NCBI GenBank assembly: GCA_965220935.1
Contig: OZ244857.1
Span: 868,001-932,000, forward strand
Source of the DNA: Bin80 sp965220935
GTDB lineage: Bacteria > Bacteroidota > Rhodothermia > Rhodothermales > Bin80
Direction: 5' to 3'
Length of the DNA stretch: 64,000 nt
The translations under genes were made by a program, and so were the position numbers. Of this stretch, positions 26,782-35,625 are shown piece by piece (position 1 is the stretch's first letter; each line of letters opens with the position of its first letter). The notes below the pieces were generated by a model. The model was not told where the DNA came from, did not search any database, and saw only the letters and a program-made list of their open reading frames with translations.

Positions 26782-27807
26782 ATGGATTTATCACCAGGAT
26801 TAGTGGCTTTGATTGGCTTTGGGCTTATCAACTTCATGTTGATTTCGGCATCCTGTTTGGTGTATGCTGAGCGAAAAGTTTCTGCATTTATTCAAAACAG
26901 GCCAGGACCTAATCGTGTTGGCCCAGGTGGTTTTTTTCAGCCATTTGCGGATGTCTTCAAGCTAGTCTTCAAAGAGGATACTGTCCCAGAGGGCGCAAGT
27001 AAATTTGTCCATTCTTTAGCACCCGTCGTGATGGTGGTGATTGCGATGACAGTTCCGGCACTGATTCCTTATGCGCGCGGGTTTGTGATCGTTGATAGTG
27101 GAGTTGGTGTATTGATTATTCTTGCATTGACAAGTATTTCAGTTTATGGTGTGACCCTAGCTGGATGGAGTAGTAATAGCAAATTTTCGCTTTTAGGCGG
27201 ACTGCGGTCAAGTGCGCAGATGATATCTTATGAACTCTCAATGGGACTGGCTGTTGCGAGTGTAGTGATTACAGCAGGTTCGTTGAGTATTGTAGAGATT
27301 GTGGAGGATCAGGCGATGGGCAGCGCTATTCTTGGGTGGAACGTCTTCAGAAACCCCGTTGGTGCAGTATTATTTATCATTACTGCATTTGCAGAGACCA
27401 ATCGTGCCCCATTTGACTTACCCGAGGCTGAGCAGGAGTTGGTCGGTGGATATCATACTGAGTATAGCGGTATGAAATTTGGAATGTTCTTTTTGGCAGA
27501 GTATGTGAACTGGTTTGTTGCTTCGTTTGTGATAGCCACACTTTTCTTTGGTGGCTATCTAATTCCGTTTGAGCCACAATTGTTACAGGCATTTCCATGG
27601 CTAGATGGGTCCATCTGGCTAGTCCTTATGCAAGTTGGAAGTCTTTTTGTTAAGGTTTCCTTTTTTGGGTTCTTATTTTTATGGGTACGCTGGACGTTGC
27701 CTCGTTTCAAGTACAGTCAGCTGATGCAGATTGGCTGGAAGGTGCTACTACCGGTTGCACTCTTGAATGTCCTATTGATGGCGGTCATTGTTGCTATCAT
27801 TTCGTGA
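26782..27807 (+). CDS. nuoH: NADH-quinone oxidoreductase subunit H
   Basis: The 341-residue, eight-helix membrane subunit contains AERKVSAFIQNRPGPNRVGPGG and the quinone-entry loop ETNRAPFDLPEAEQELVGGYHTEYSGMKF. Both are signatures of NuoH/ND1. It links the peripheral arm to the membrane arm. It is the last nuo gene in this cluster; rpe follows after 6 bases, so nuoI-N must lie elsewhere. Confidence 0.96.
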   Translation: MDLSPGLVALIGFGLINFMLISASCLVYAERKVSAFIQNRPGPNRVGPGGFFQPFADVFKLVFKEDTVPEGASKFVHSLAPVVMVVIAMTVPALIPYARGFVIVDSGVGVLIILALTSISVYGVTLAGWSSNSKFSLLGGLRSSAQMISYELSMGLAVASVVITAGSLSIVEIVEDQAMGSAILGWNVFRNPVGAVLFIITAFAETNRAPFDLPEAEQELVGGYHTEYSGMKFGMFFLAEYVNWFVASFVIATLFFGGYLIPFEPQLLQAFPWLDGSIWLVLMQVGSLFVKVSFFGFLFLWVRWTLPRFKYSQLMQIGWKVLLPVALLNVLLMAVIVAIIS

Positions 27808-27813
27808 ACGACC

Positions 27814-28503
27814 ATGCTGATTGCTCCGTCCATTCTTTCAGCGGATTTTGCGAGATTGGAAGAACATGCACAGGAGGCTATAAATGCGGGGGCTGATTGG
27901 CTACATATTGATGTCATGGATGGTCATTTTGTGCCGAATCTCACCTTTGGACCATTAGCAGTTAAGGCGCTTGGTTCGTTAAAACAGAGGACAGGTGTTG
28001 TACTTGATACGCATCTCATGATTGCAGAGCCGATCAGATATATTCAACAATTCGCGCAGGCGGGCGCCGATATTATTACGGTTCATGTTGAGGCATGTCA
28101 AGATATTGGTCATACCCTGAGAGAGATTCGCACAGTAGGGTGCAAGACTGGTTTGACCCTTAATCCTGATACATCGCTGGAGCAGTTGGATCCATGGCTC
28201 AGTGAGATAGATGTAGCGATGATAATGTCTGTGTTTCCTGGCTTCGCTGCTCAAGCCTATATTCCTGACTCAAGCCAGCGGATCAGTCAGCTCCGATCCA
28301 TGATTGACCGTCATTGCAGTCAAGTGCTTCTAGAAGTAGACGGTGGTGTAGGTATGGACAATATAGGCGAAATTATTGAATGTGGTGCGGATGTGGTTGT
28401 GGCGGGTAGTGCTATATTTGGGGGAATTGTATCGGAGCGAATGTATCAGTTACGTCATCATGCTGCCCCTGTAGCTCAACAGGATAGAGCGACGGCCTCC
28501 TAA
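27814..28503 (+). CDS. rpe: Ribulose-phosphate 3-epimerase
   Basis: The 229-residue TIM barrel interconverts ribulose-5-phosphate and xylulose-5-phosphate. Seen are IAPSILSADF, the metal ligands in WLHIDVMDGHFVPNLTFGP (H and D) and DTHLMIAEP (H), SVFPGFAAQAYIP, and LEVDGGVGMDNI with VVAGSAIFGG binding phosphate. The last 13 residues (APVAQQDRATAS) are read from the tRNA-Arg gene, so the coding region runs 39 bases into the tRNA before a TAA at 28501-28503. It is 6 bases downstream of nuoH and probably in the same transcript. Confidence 0.93.
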   Translation: MLIAPSILSADFARLEEHAQEAINAGADWLHIDVMDGHFVPNLTFGPLAVKALGSLKQRTGVVLDTHLMIAEPIRYIQQFAQAGADIITVHVEACQDIGHTLREIRTVGCKTGLTLNPDTSLEQLDPWLSEIDVAMIMSVFPGFAAQAYIPDSSQRISQLRSMIDRHCSQVLLEVDGGVGMDNIGEIIECGADVVVAGSAIFGGIVSERMYQLRHHAAPVAQQDRATAS

Positions 28504-28537
28504 GCCGTATATCCGGGTTCAAGTCCTGGCGGGGGTA
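28465..28537 (+). tRNA. tRNA-Arg (anticodon CCT)
   Basis: The cloverleaf is complete. The acceptor GCCCCTG pairs with CGGGGGT (one G-U closing pair). The D arm is GCTC...GAGC; the anticodon stem ACGGC/GCCGT encloses CTCCTAA, so the anticodon is CCT. The T arm is CCGGG-TTCAAGT-CCTGG. It overlaps the 3' end of rpe by 39 bases and ends 5 bases before folK, so it must be cut from a shared transcript or have its own promoter inside rpe. Confidence 0.93.
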
Positions 28538-28542
28538 CAATC

Positions 28543-29052
28543 ATGCAGAGAGCATTTATTGCATTAGGTTCAAATATTGGTGATCGCTTCGCGTGGCTAC
28601 AGCAAGCGGTTGATGAGTTATGCGAAATTTCAGATCGGCTGAGATGTTCGCCAGTGTATGAAAATGCTGCGCACACGCTCCACGCTGATGATCAATTTCC
28701 TGACTTTCTGAATGCTGTCGTTGAAGCACAGATCAGCATTGGGGAAGAAGAATTATTGGATCACTGTCAAAAGATTGAACGGTGTGCCAAGCGCCAGAGA
28801 TTACATCCCTACGGTCCTAGGACCTTAGATCTTGATCTTCTAGTGGTTGGTGACATTGTGTGTAATACGCGTCATATAACGTTGCCGCATCCGAGATTGC
28901 AGCAACGAAGATTTGTGTTGCAGCCATGGTATGATCTTGCACCAGATTACATGATCCCAAGCCCAGTAAACTCAACCGTGAAAGATGCTCTGGGTAGGTG
29001 TCAGGATCTTAGTATATTGGCAAAAATATCCAGATCATTGAAGTCATCATAA
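28543..29052 (+). CDS. folK: 2-amino-4-hydroxy-6-hydroxymethyldihydropteridine diphosphokinase
   Basis: The 169-residue protein contains FIALGSNIGDR at the start, SPVYENAAH, a conserved FLNAVVEAQ, and the HPPK signature RLHPYGPRTLDLDLLV near residues 87-102, which holds the two magnesium-binding aspartates. It transfers pyrophosphate from ATP to the pterin in folate synthesis. It starts 5 bases after the tRNA-Arg gene. Confidence 0.94.
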   Translation: MQRAFIALGSNIGDRFAWLQQAVDELCEISDRLRCSPVYENAAHTLHADDQFPDFLNAVVEAQISIGEEELLDHCQKIERCAKRQRLHPYGPRTLDLDLLVVGDIVCNTRHITLPHPRLQQRRFVLQPWYDLAPDYMIPSPVNSTVKDALGRCQDLSILAKISRSLKSS

Positions 29053-29305
29053 ATAACGATGATGGTCAAAAATACTAAATTAGAATTGAATGTGGGTGTT
29101 AGAATAAGGTCATCTTCATTCAGCCAGAGTGTGAGATTTAAATTGGTCAGGATCTTCATACCATAGGCTATGTTATGATATACCCAGAACTTAGATACAT
29201 GAAAATCTTACATCATTCTAAGGGGTACTAAAGCACACGGGACAACTAAATAAGAGCGAAAGGTTATAAGTCCATCAGGGATCTTGATCTCAGGCTTGGG
29301 GCAAT

Positions 29306-29313
29306 TAACGTAT
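29306..29313 (+). repeat. 8-bp target-site duplication, left copy (TnpB element 2)
   Basis: TAACGTAT precedes the left terminal repeat and recurs at 30701-30708 directly after the right one. Confidence 0.85.
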
Positions 29314-29376
29314 GGGAATTATATACGTGAGTACCCAAAGAATGGAACCATTCTATTTTGGAGAGTATAACAGACA

Positions 29377-29406
29377 CAATAGGATAGAGGAGAATCTATC
29401 CTATTG
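29377..29406 (+). repeat. Subterminal hairpin of TnpB element 2 (perfect 12-bp stem)
   Basis: CAATAGGATAGA at 29377-29388 pairs completely with TCTATCCTATTG at 29395-29406 around a six-base loop. The equivalent stem in copy 1 has one mismatch and a different loop. Confidence 0.6.
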
Positions 29407-29437
29407 CTTACCATAACATCAACTGAACCTTGATATC

Positions 29438-30671
29438 ATGCCTGTTAAAAAGGCTTTTAACTCTTCGGATTCAAACTGTTCCTATCGTGGAATAGAGTAC
29501 CGCCGCCTATTACCCGGCACGCAGTGGAAAGCCCATCTCTTGTCAGGGCTTTGCGGAGCATGCAGGTTTGTATGGAATACGTTTCTTGACCAAAGCAACA
29601 GGGACTATAAAGACGAACATAAGGATAATCCAGAATTGACCTGGCCGTCATTAAGTAGGAGATACACGTCTTTTCGCCCAACCATTTCTTGGTTGAATCG
29701 GTATTCGTCCAACATTGTACGAAACACCTTAAAGCATCAGGCCGAGGCGTGGCAGGCTTTCTTCAAGGGATTACGTGACCATCCTACGTTCCATAATCGG
29801 TTTCAACACAATTCGTTTACGGCGACCAAAGGATTGTTTAAGATCCGAGGGAATGATGTCTATATCCAGAAGATTGGCTGGATGAAGTTTCGTAGGAAAG
29901 GAGGTAATCCTTATCCAGACGGTGAGCCGATTGAAGTCACCGTGAAGAAAGACGGACGGTACTGGAAGATGAGCGTAATTTACAAAGTCACACATCTACC
30001 AGAGACGGTGGACGATGGCAAAGAGATTGGCATTGACGTGAATACCTATAACATTTCTTATTCCTCAACAGATGGTGAACAGGGCATGTTACCACACCCT
30101 GACTTAACGGATAAAGAGATTAAGATTCGTCGGTGGCAAAGAAAGTTAGCCCGACAACAGAAAGGATCTGGTAGATCCTTGCGGACAAAGAGAAGGATTG
30201 CCAAGTGGAAGCGAAAACAGAAGAACTGCAGAACGAATGCGGCACATCAACATAGCCGTAGATTGTCCAATAAGGCCTATACGTTGAAACTTGAAGATCA
30301 AGACTATGTCCAAGTCTGCTAAGGGTACGGTTGAGAACCCTGGAACCAATGTGAAGGCAAAAGCAGGGTTAAACCGCGTCATTCTCAACGCTGGATGGGG
30401 ACGGTTTAATTCCTATTGCGATTACAAGTTTGGCAACGTGATTCTTGTAGATCCGAAGTATACCAGTCAACGCTGTAATCAGTGTGGTCATACAGATAAA
30501 GTCAATCGCAAGACGCAAAGCAAGTTTAAGTGTATGGCTTGTGGCCATCAGATATCAACGCATCTGCAAATGTATTACAGGCCTCCGGGATTGGGGCATC
30601 TGCACGTGGAGGAGCGTTCTCGTAGAGACTCCTATGAGCCGTGAAACGGATACGCAAAAGGTAGCCGTCAA
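29438..30671 (+). pseudogene. tnpB: tnpB, frameshifted copy
   Basis: The protein matches the copy-1 TnpB closely for 290 residues, including RuvC-I GIDVNTYN, then changes frame (KLEDQDYVQVC, stop at 30320-30322). Comparison with copy 1 shows an 8-base deletion near 30290, just at the RuvC-II glutamate region. The original frame resumes as KTMSKSAKGTVENPG and keeps the zinc ribbon (CNQC, CMAC). A 10-base deletion near 30548 removes part of the segment before RuvC-III (HTDHAD). Two independent lesions make it inactive. Confidence 0.88.
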
Positions 30672-30700
30672 ATAGATGGGTACTCACGTATATAATTCCC

Positions 30701-30708
30701 TAACGTAT
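30701..30708 (+). repeat. 8-bp target-site duplication, right copy (TnpB element 2)
   Basis: TAACGTAT follows the right terminal repeat. The adjoining bases continue the ATPase coding sequence (VLIGSNGAG). Confidence 0.85.
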
Positions 30709-31730
30709 TAATAGGATCTAATGGTGCGGGGACGAGCACCTTCATTAGTTTCTTCAGGATGCTTAATGAGTTGATGAAGGGCGTCTTCAGCTTTTTGTTG
30801 GTCGTTCTGGTGGTGTAAATGCAATGCTTCACTACGGAAGAAAAGTGACGAATACATTGATGTAAAATTATACTTGACCGCAATGGATATGAAATCCAGC
30901 CCAGATCAACTGAAGACGACAGACTGATCTTCTCAGTAGAAAGAATACACTTCAAAACTGATTATGAAAAAGAATTAGGGAGTGGACACAAGTAGGCACT
31001 TGCCCCAGAAAAGGATTCTGAAAGTCAATGTGGAGTGGTTAAATATGTGATGCGTGCTCTCCGATCTTGGAAAGTATATCACTTCCATGATACCAGTTCA
31101 ACATCTCAGATAAAGCAGACAGGGGATCTCCATAAAAATAGTCGATTAGAATCGGATGCAGGAATTTAGCGGCTTTTCTCTATATGTTACAAGAGAGACA
31201 CACCTCTCATTATCAATTGATTCAGGGTGCTGTTCGTCAAATTTTTCCGAGATTCAAAGATTTTTCATTACGTCCTAGTCCACTCAATCTGATAAAATCC
31301 GTCTTGAGTGGTCGGAGCGCGATTCAGATTACCGATTTGGCCCTCATCAACTCTCAGATGGAACGTTAAGGTTTATGGGTTTGGCCACGCTTCTATTGCA
31401 GCCAGATTTACCCTCTACAATTGTGATAGATGAACCAGAGTTAGCGCTACATCCAAGTTCCTTGACTGTACAAGCTGGATTGGTGCACAGCGCCGCAAGT
31501 CTCACCCAACTTATCTTAACAACTCAGTTTGTTTCATTTCTCAATGAGTTTAGTCCTGAGGATATTATTGCCGTCAATCATAGAGATTCAAATGCTCTAT
31601 CGGTAAGTGACGTTCATCATGGATTAGGAGAGTCGTTATTTGAAAGGCGCGACGGTAAGTCACTGGAAGAGTGGTTGAACAGGTATTCTATAGGAGAACT
31701 CTGGGAAATGAATGTCCTTGGAGCCCGACC

Positions 31731-32396
31731 ATGATTCGCGTGAATGTTATCGTTGAAGGGCAAACTGAGGAGGGCTTCGTCAAAAAAGTACTTTATCCAT
31801 ATATGTTTGAGAGAAATATCATTATGACGCCTCGTCTTGTACTTCTCAAGCGTTCTAAGACATCAATCGCCCGAGGCGGATTACATAACTATGAAAATCC
31901 AAAATGGGATATCCTCCAATGGATTAAAGAGGAAAGGTCAGCGTATTGCACAACGATGTTTGATTTCTATGGACTTCCTGCTGACTTTCCAGGCATGAAT
32001 GACATGCCTTCAAGATCAAGTCATCCATTTGGAAGAAGCATTAAGCGCAGATCTCAGGAATCGACGAAGATTTCTCCCATATTTACAACTTCATGAATTT
32101 GAGGCGCTACTTTTCAGCGATATCAATAAGCTTAATGAGGCACTGAGTACTCTTGAATCAGCGGCCAGGTATCATGATTTGCATCAGATAATCAAGCGTT
32201 TAAGAACCCAGAGTTAATCAATGGTAATCCGAATACTTCCCCCTCAAAAAGACTGCTTACTCTGTATCCAGCCTATGATAAAAGATTTTACGGAGAGTTG
32301 GTTGCTGGGATGATTGGAATTGACCGTATTCGGGTTGAATGTCCTCATTTTAATGGTTGGATTAATCGGCTTGAACAATTAAGATTGATTACTTGA
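31731..32396 (+). pseudogene. DUF4276 protein, frameshifted
   Basis: The start MIRVNVIVEGQTEEGFVKKVL is the DUF4276 N-terminus (a TOPRIM-like fold related by eye to RloB/DUF4435 partners). The frame changes near 31995 and continues as LQDQVIHLEEALSADLRNRRRFLPYLQLHEFEALLFS. It changes again near 32205 and ends with PSKRLLTLYPAYDKRFYGEL...CPHFNGWINRLEQL and a TGA at 32394-32396. All expected blocks are present in order, so only small indels separate it from a full gene. With the preceding ATPase it formed an ATPase plus TOPRIM-like pair, a layout seen in several phage-defence systems. A defence role here is inferred. Confidence 0.65.
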
Positions 32397-32720
32397 TATA
32401 CCGGTGGCGCACTTTTTCGGTGCAAGCCGTTTCAGGTAGCGTTATTTTTCAGATCAATCAAGAGTTTACAATTGCTCCCATCAATTTGTCATTGATCATG
32501 TTGAATCAGCCTAAAACTTGTGTGTTGTTACTCAGTGCCTGACAATGAAATAACGCCCCCGATAGGGAACAAGTGCTAGCCCATGCCTTAAAAACCAAAC
32601 ACACGCATAAAATAAATCGTATTATTGTTGCAACTGCGATTAGATCGGTCCATCACAGGGCAATTCTCCACCTCCATTTTTGATCAGTTTCTTAAATAAG
32701 GGCCACAGATACCTTAGGTT
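32397..32720. other. Intergenic stretch before the cysteine desulfurase
   Basis: No frame with family resemblance and no strong hairpin was seen in these 324 bases. The promoter for the cysteine desulfurase gene should lie near the right end, but no clear TAnnTTTG box was identified. Confidence 0.3.
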
Positions 32721-33875
32721 ATGTCTGCGTCAATATACTTAGACTATAATGCCACCACGCCTGTTGATCCAAGGGTTGTTGAAAAGATGCTACCATACTT
32801 CTCGGAGTATTATGGAAACCCATCCAGCGAATCTCATATGTTTGGATGGACAGCTAGATCTGCCATTGAAAAGGCGCGCCGACAGGTTGCAGAATGTCTA
32901 AATATCTCTCGGCCTAGTGAAATCACATTTACCAGTGGGGCCACCGAGGGCATCAACACTGCACTAAAGGGTTTTTCTGAGGCTAACTCGCACCGCGGTA
33001 ATCATATCATTACCGTACAAACTGAGCATAGTGCAGTACTCAATGTTTGTCAATATCTTGAAAGGAAAGGTTGGCGAATTACGTATCTTCCAGTAGATGC
33101 GAGTGGTGTGATAGATCTGAACAATTTACAGGACAAGATCACAAGCCAAACAATATTGGTATGTATAATGTGGGCAAACAACGAGACAGGGGTGATTCAG
33201 CCGATGTCAACTATAGCACCAATGGTTAGAGAGCGAGGCATTCCGCTGATGACAGACGCAACACAAGCCGTTGGTAAGCTACCAATTTCAGCTGAAAATG
33301 TAGATATTTTAGTGTGTAGTGCGCATAAGGTTTATGGTCCCAAGGGAGTAGGGGCATTATTTGTTCGAGGGAATCTTCGCTATGATCCATTGATTGAAGG
33401 TGGTGGACAGGAGAGAGGGCATCGTAGTGGAACTCACAATGTTCCTGCAATTGTCGGGATGGGCGAAGCTTTATCCTTAGCCAATAAGGACTTCACTGAT
33501 GACACTGACCGTCTTCTCAAATTACGGCAACTCCTTGAATGTGCACTCACAGAATCAGTTAGCAGAATCCAAATTCATGGCATTGAGGCGCAACGTCTGC
33601 CGCAAACAAGTAGTATATCATTTCCAGACCTAAATCTGGAGCGACTATTACTGTCAATTCGGACTCTGGCTGTCGGCACAGGTAGCGCCTGCGGAACTGG
33701 AAATTATAAGCCCAGCCATGTGCTTTCGGCTATGGGAGTTGAAGATGCTCATGCAAAGCAGACTTTGAGAATCAGTATGGGGCATCCTACTACCGAAGAG
33801 GAAGTGTCTCACGCAACTGAGTTAATTGTTGAATCTGTTAAAGAATTGTATCAGAAAAACTGTTATGAACAATGA
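32721..33875 (+). CDS. Cysteine desulfurase (NifS/IscS family)
   Basis: The 384-residue PLP enzyme removes sulfur from cysteine for Fe-S cluster and tRNA thiolation. It shows IYLDYNATTPVDPRV at the start, TSGATEGINTAL, the H in TEHSAVLN, the PLP-binding lysine in CSAHKVYGPKG, GGGQERGHRSGTHNVP, and the persulfide-forming cysteine in GTGSACGTGNYKPSHVL near residue 325. The short catalytic loop with C in SACGTG resembles the NifS/IscS class, not SufS. Its stop overlaps the next start (ATGA), linking it to the DUF2480 gene. Confidence 0.9.
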   Translation: MSASIYLDYNATTPVDPRVVEKMLPYFSEYYGNPSSESHMFGWTARSAIEKARRQVAECLNISRPSEITFTSGATEGINTALKGFSEANSHRGNHIITVQTEHSAVLNVCQYLERKGWRITYLPVDASGVIDLNNLQDKITSQTILVCIMWANNETGVIQPMSTIAPMVRERGIPLMTDATQAVGKLPISAENVDILVCSAHKVYGPKGVGALFVRGNLRYDPLIEGGGQERGHRSGTHNVPAIVGMGEALSLANKDFTDDTDRLLKLRQLLECALTESVSRIQIHGIEAQRLPQTSSISFPDLNLERLLLSIRTLAVGTGSACGTGNYKPSHVLSAMGVEDAHAKQTLRISMGHPTTEEEVSHATELIVESVKELYQKNCYEQ

Positions 33876-34375
33876 ACGTTGTCAATCGCGTTGCACAAAG
33901 TGGAATAGAAGTATATGATTTAGAACGACTCTGGCCAGAGCCCGATATTGTAGAGTTAGATCTTGCCCATTTTCTTGAACAGGGAGTTATTTTACGAGAG
34001 AAGCCTTTTCGCTCACAGGTTGAAACATACGATTGGGGTGTGTTCAGTGGTCAACATATTGCAATATACTGTAGCACTGACGCACTAGTCCCTATGTGGG
34101 CATATATGCTGATTAGCGCGCAACTTCAATGTGCAAAAAGCATTACTGTAGGACGTAGAGATGATGTGGTTCAGGATCTATTCATAACAGCAATTGCTTC
34201 TGAGGATTGGACTCAATTCTCAGACAGGATTGTTGTAGTCAAGGGATGTGGTTCTGGAATTGTGCCTGCAGGCGCCTATGCAAAGGTAGTTGGGGAGTTA
34301 CAGAAGGTCGCGCGTAAAGTGATGTTCGGCGAGCCTTGTTCGTGTGTGCCAATCTGGCGCAGACCAAAGAAATAG
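33872..34375 (+). CDS. DUF2480 family protein
   Basis: The 167-residue protein contains NRVAQSGIEVYDLE, FLEQGVILREKPFRSQVETYDW, AIYCSTDALVPMWAYML and, near the end, VKGCGSGIVPAGAYAKV with KVMFGEPCSCVPIWRRPK. These are the conserved blocks of DUF2480, a family restricted largely to Bacteroidota and often found with Fe-S assembly genes. The cysteines in GCGSG and CSC could bind a metal or sulfur. The 4-base overlap with the cysteine desulfurase suggests coupled translation and a linked function. Confidence 0.8.
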   Translation: MNVVNRVAQSGIEVYDLERLWPEPDIVELDLAHFLEQGVILREKPFRSQVETYDWGVFSGQHIAIYCSTDALVPMWAYMLISAQLQCAKSITVGRRDDVVQDLFITAIASEDWTQFSDRIVVVKGCGSGIVPAGAYAKVVGELQKVARKVMFGEPCSCVPIWRRPKK

Positions 34376-34598
34376 CTGGTTCAGAAGAGGTTTGTACCAA
34401 TAAGGGTGAGTTCTTTAAGATCTGACATCTGGGAAGGCGGGTGAGGTGAGCAGGTAGAGTATGCCTCATCAACTGTGAAATACCCCCCGCATTGAATAAG
34501 GAGCTGTAATGATAAAACAATTATTTCCCTCTTACGGTAAATGGATCACAATCACAGGGAATGCAATTGAGGTCACTGATTGATGATGTAACAGTGAA

Positions 34599-35621
34599 TT
34601 AATCACCCCGCTTTCGGCTCTGCTGTGCCATATATCTCTGCCAAATGCTAACATCCTGATTATGCCCTCTTAAAGTGGAGTTAAATGAATGTCCCCCTTC
34701 GGGACTAGCCACAAAAAACATATAATCATGATTTTCTGCGGATGCAGTCGCTTTCAGAGTAGTAGGAGAAGGATTGGTGATTGGCCCAGGGGGCAACCCC
34801 TGATATAAATAGGTATTGTAAGGGTGTTGAATCCTGTAGTCCCGATAAAATAGACGCCGACGCTTGCCTTCAAGTTCTATGAGTGCAAATTGCACCGTAG
34901 GATCAGCTTGTAAAGGCCAGCCCCGACGTAAACGATTCAGATATACCCCAGCAATCCGAGATTTTTCAGAATCTAAGTTTGTTTCCCATTCAACAATGGC
35001 GGCGATACTCAATACTTGATTAGGGCTCATCTTAACAGTGCTAGCGTCAACTGATAGTTCGCGCTCGTAAAACAAATGATACTCTCGCTTGATGCGGCGC
35101 ACGACATTATGAGGATCAGTGAGCCAGTAAAAGTGGTAGGTGTCTGGTAGCATGTAGCTGAATAAATGCAAGGTATCTGTCCCCAGTGATGAGGCCAAAG
35201 CGGTATCCCGTAATGCAGCGAGAAAATCATCTGGCTGAAATTTCATATTGAGTGATGCAACCTGAGCTATACGCTCGCGTGTCGTACCGGAAGGAATTCT
35301 CAGAAGAACGGGCGATTGCAGTCCCTTTCGCAAGGTCTGCAATATCTCAATATTTGACCGCGGAGCAGAAAATACATAATGCCCAGCTTTGATTTGATTT
35401 CCCCACCCCGTCGCATTAGCCAGAAGGCTAAACCTCCAGACCTGATCAATCAAACCCTGATGTTCAAGAGTATCAACCACATCGGTAAATGCACTTCCTG
35501 GATGAATATATAAAGATTTCTCACCACGAAAAGGGTGTCCATCTGAAAATAAGACCACGTACAAGAACCCTAGCACAGCAATCAGGATTAAACCAATTAT
35601 GGCTGAGAATACTCTGCGCAT
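34599..35621 (-). CDS. mltG: Endolytic murein transglycosylase MltG
   Basis: The 340-residue protein has one N-terminal membrane helix (about 5-25), a LysM-like region (YIHPGSAFTDVVDTLEHQGLI) and the YceG/MltG catalytic domain. The catalytic glutamate is in LSIAAIVEWETN. It is followed by RIAGVYLNRLRRGWPLQADPTVQFAL, then the family end motif YNTYLYQGLPPGPITNPS and MFFVASPEGGHSF. It cleaves nascent glycan strands at the inner membrane. It starts 5 bases after the chorismate mutase gene and is probably co-transcribed with it. Confidence 0.93.
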   Translation of the reverse strand: MRRVFSAIIGLILIAVLGFLYVVLFSDGHPFRGEKSLYIHPGSAFTDVVDTLEHQGLIDQVWRFSLLANATGWGNQIKAGHYVFSAPRSNIEILQTLRKGLQSPVLLRIPSGTTRERIAQVASLNMKFQPDDFLAALRDTALASSLGTDTLHLFSYMLPDTYHFYWLTDPHNVVRRIKREYHLFYERELSVDASTVKMSPNQVLSIAAIVEWETNLDSEKSRIAGVYLNRLRRGWPLQADPTVQFALIELEGKRRRLFYRDYRIQHPYNTYLYQGLPPGPITNPSPTTLKATASAENHDYMFFVASPEGGHSFNSTLRGHNQDVSIWQRYMAQQSRKRGD

Positions 35622-35625
35622 AGAA

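Larger units (their letters stand above)
29314..30700 (+). mobile_element. TnpB-carrying element, copy 2 (1387 bp, perfect 23-bp TIRs)
   Basis: The terminal repeats 29314-29336 and 30678-30700 are perfect inverted copies of each other (GGGAATTATATACGTGAGTA...). The element has the same internal order as copy 1, including both subterminal hairpins, and inserted into the N-terminal coding region of the ATPase gene. Removing it together with one TSD rejoins the ATPase reading frame exactly. Its tnpB is broken, so it is non-functional for the nuclease, yet its ends are better matched than those of copy 1. Confidence 0.85.
29260..31734 (+). pseudogene. RecF/SMC-like AAA ATPase, disrupted by TnpB element 2
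   Basis: Before the element the frame reads IRAKGYKSIRDLDLRLGAINV. After the element the same codon series resumes as VLIGSNGAGTSTFISFFRM, a P-loop whose invariant lysine is replaced by threonine. Further along, in shifting frames, come EDDRLIFSVERIHFKTDYEKELGSGHK, VVKYVMRALRSWKVYHFHDTSST, HYQLIQGAVRQIFPRFKDF, LATLLLQPDLPSTIVIDEPELALHP (Walker B at 31423-31440) and SIGELWEMNVLGARP. This is a RecF-type (AAA_21) ATPase of about 370 residues. Losses are the start codon (ATA in the expected place), the TnpB insertion and several frameshifts. Its stop overlaps the DUF4276 gene start (ATGA), as in a working two-gene operon before decay. Confidence 0.75.
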
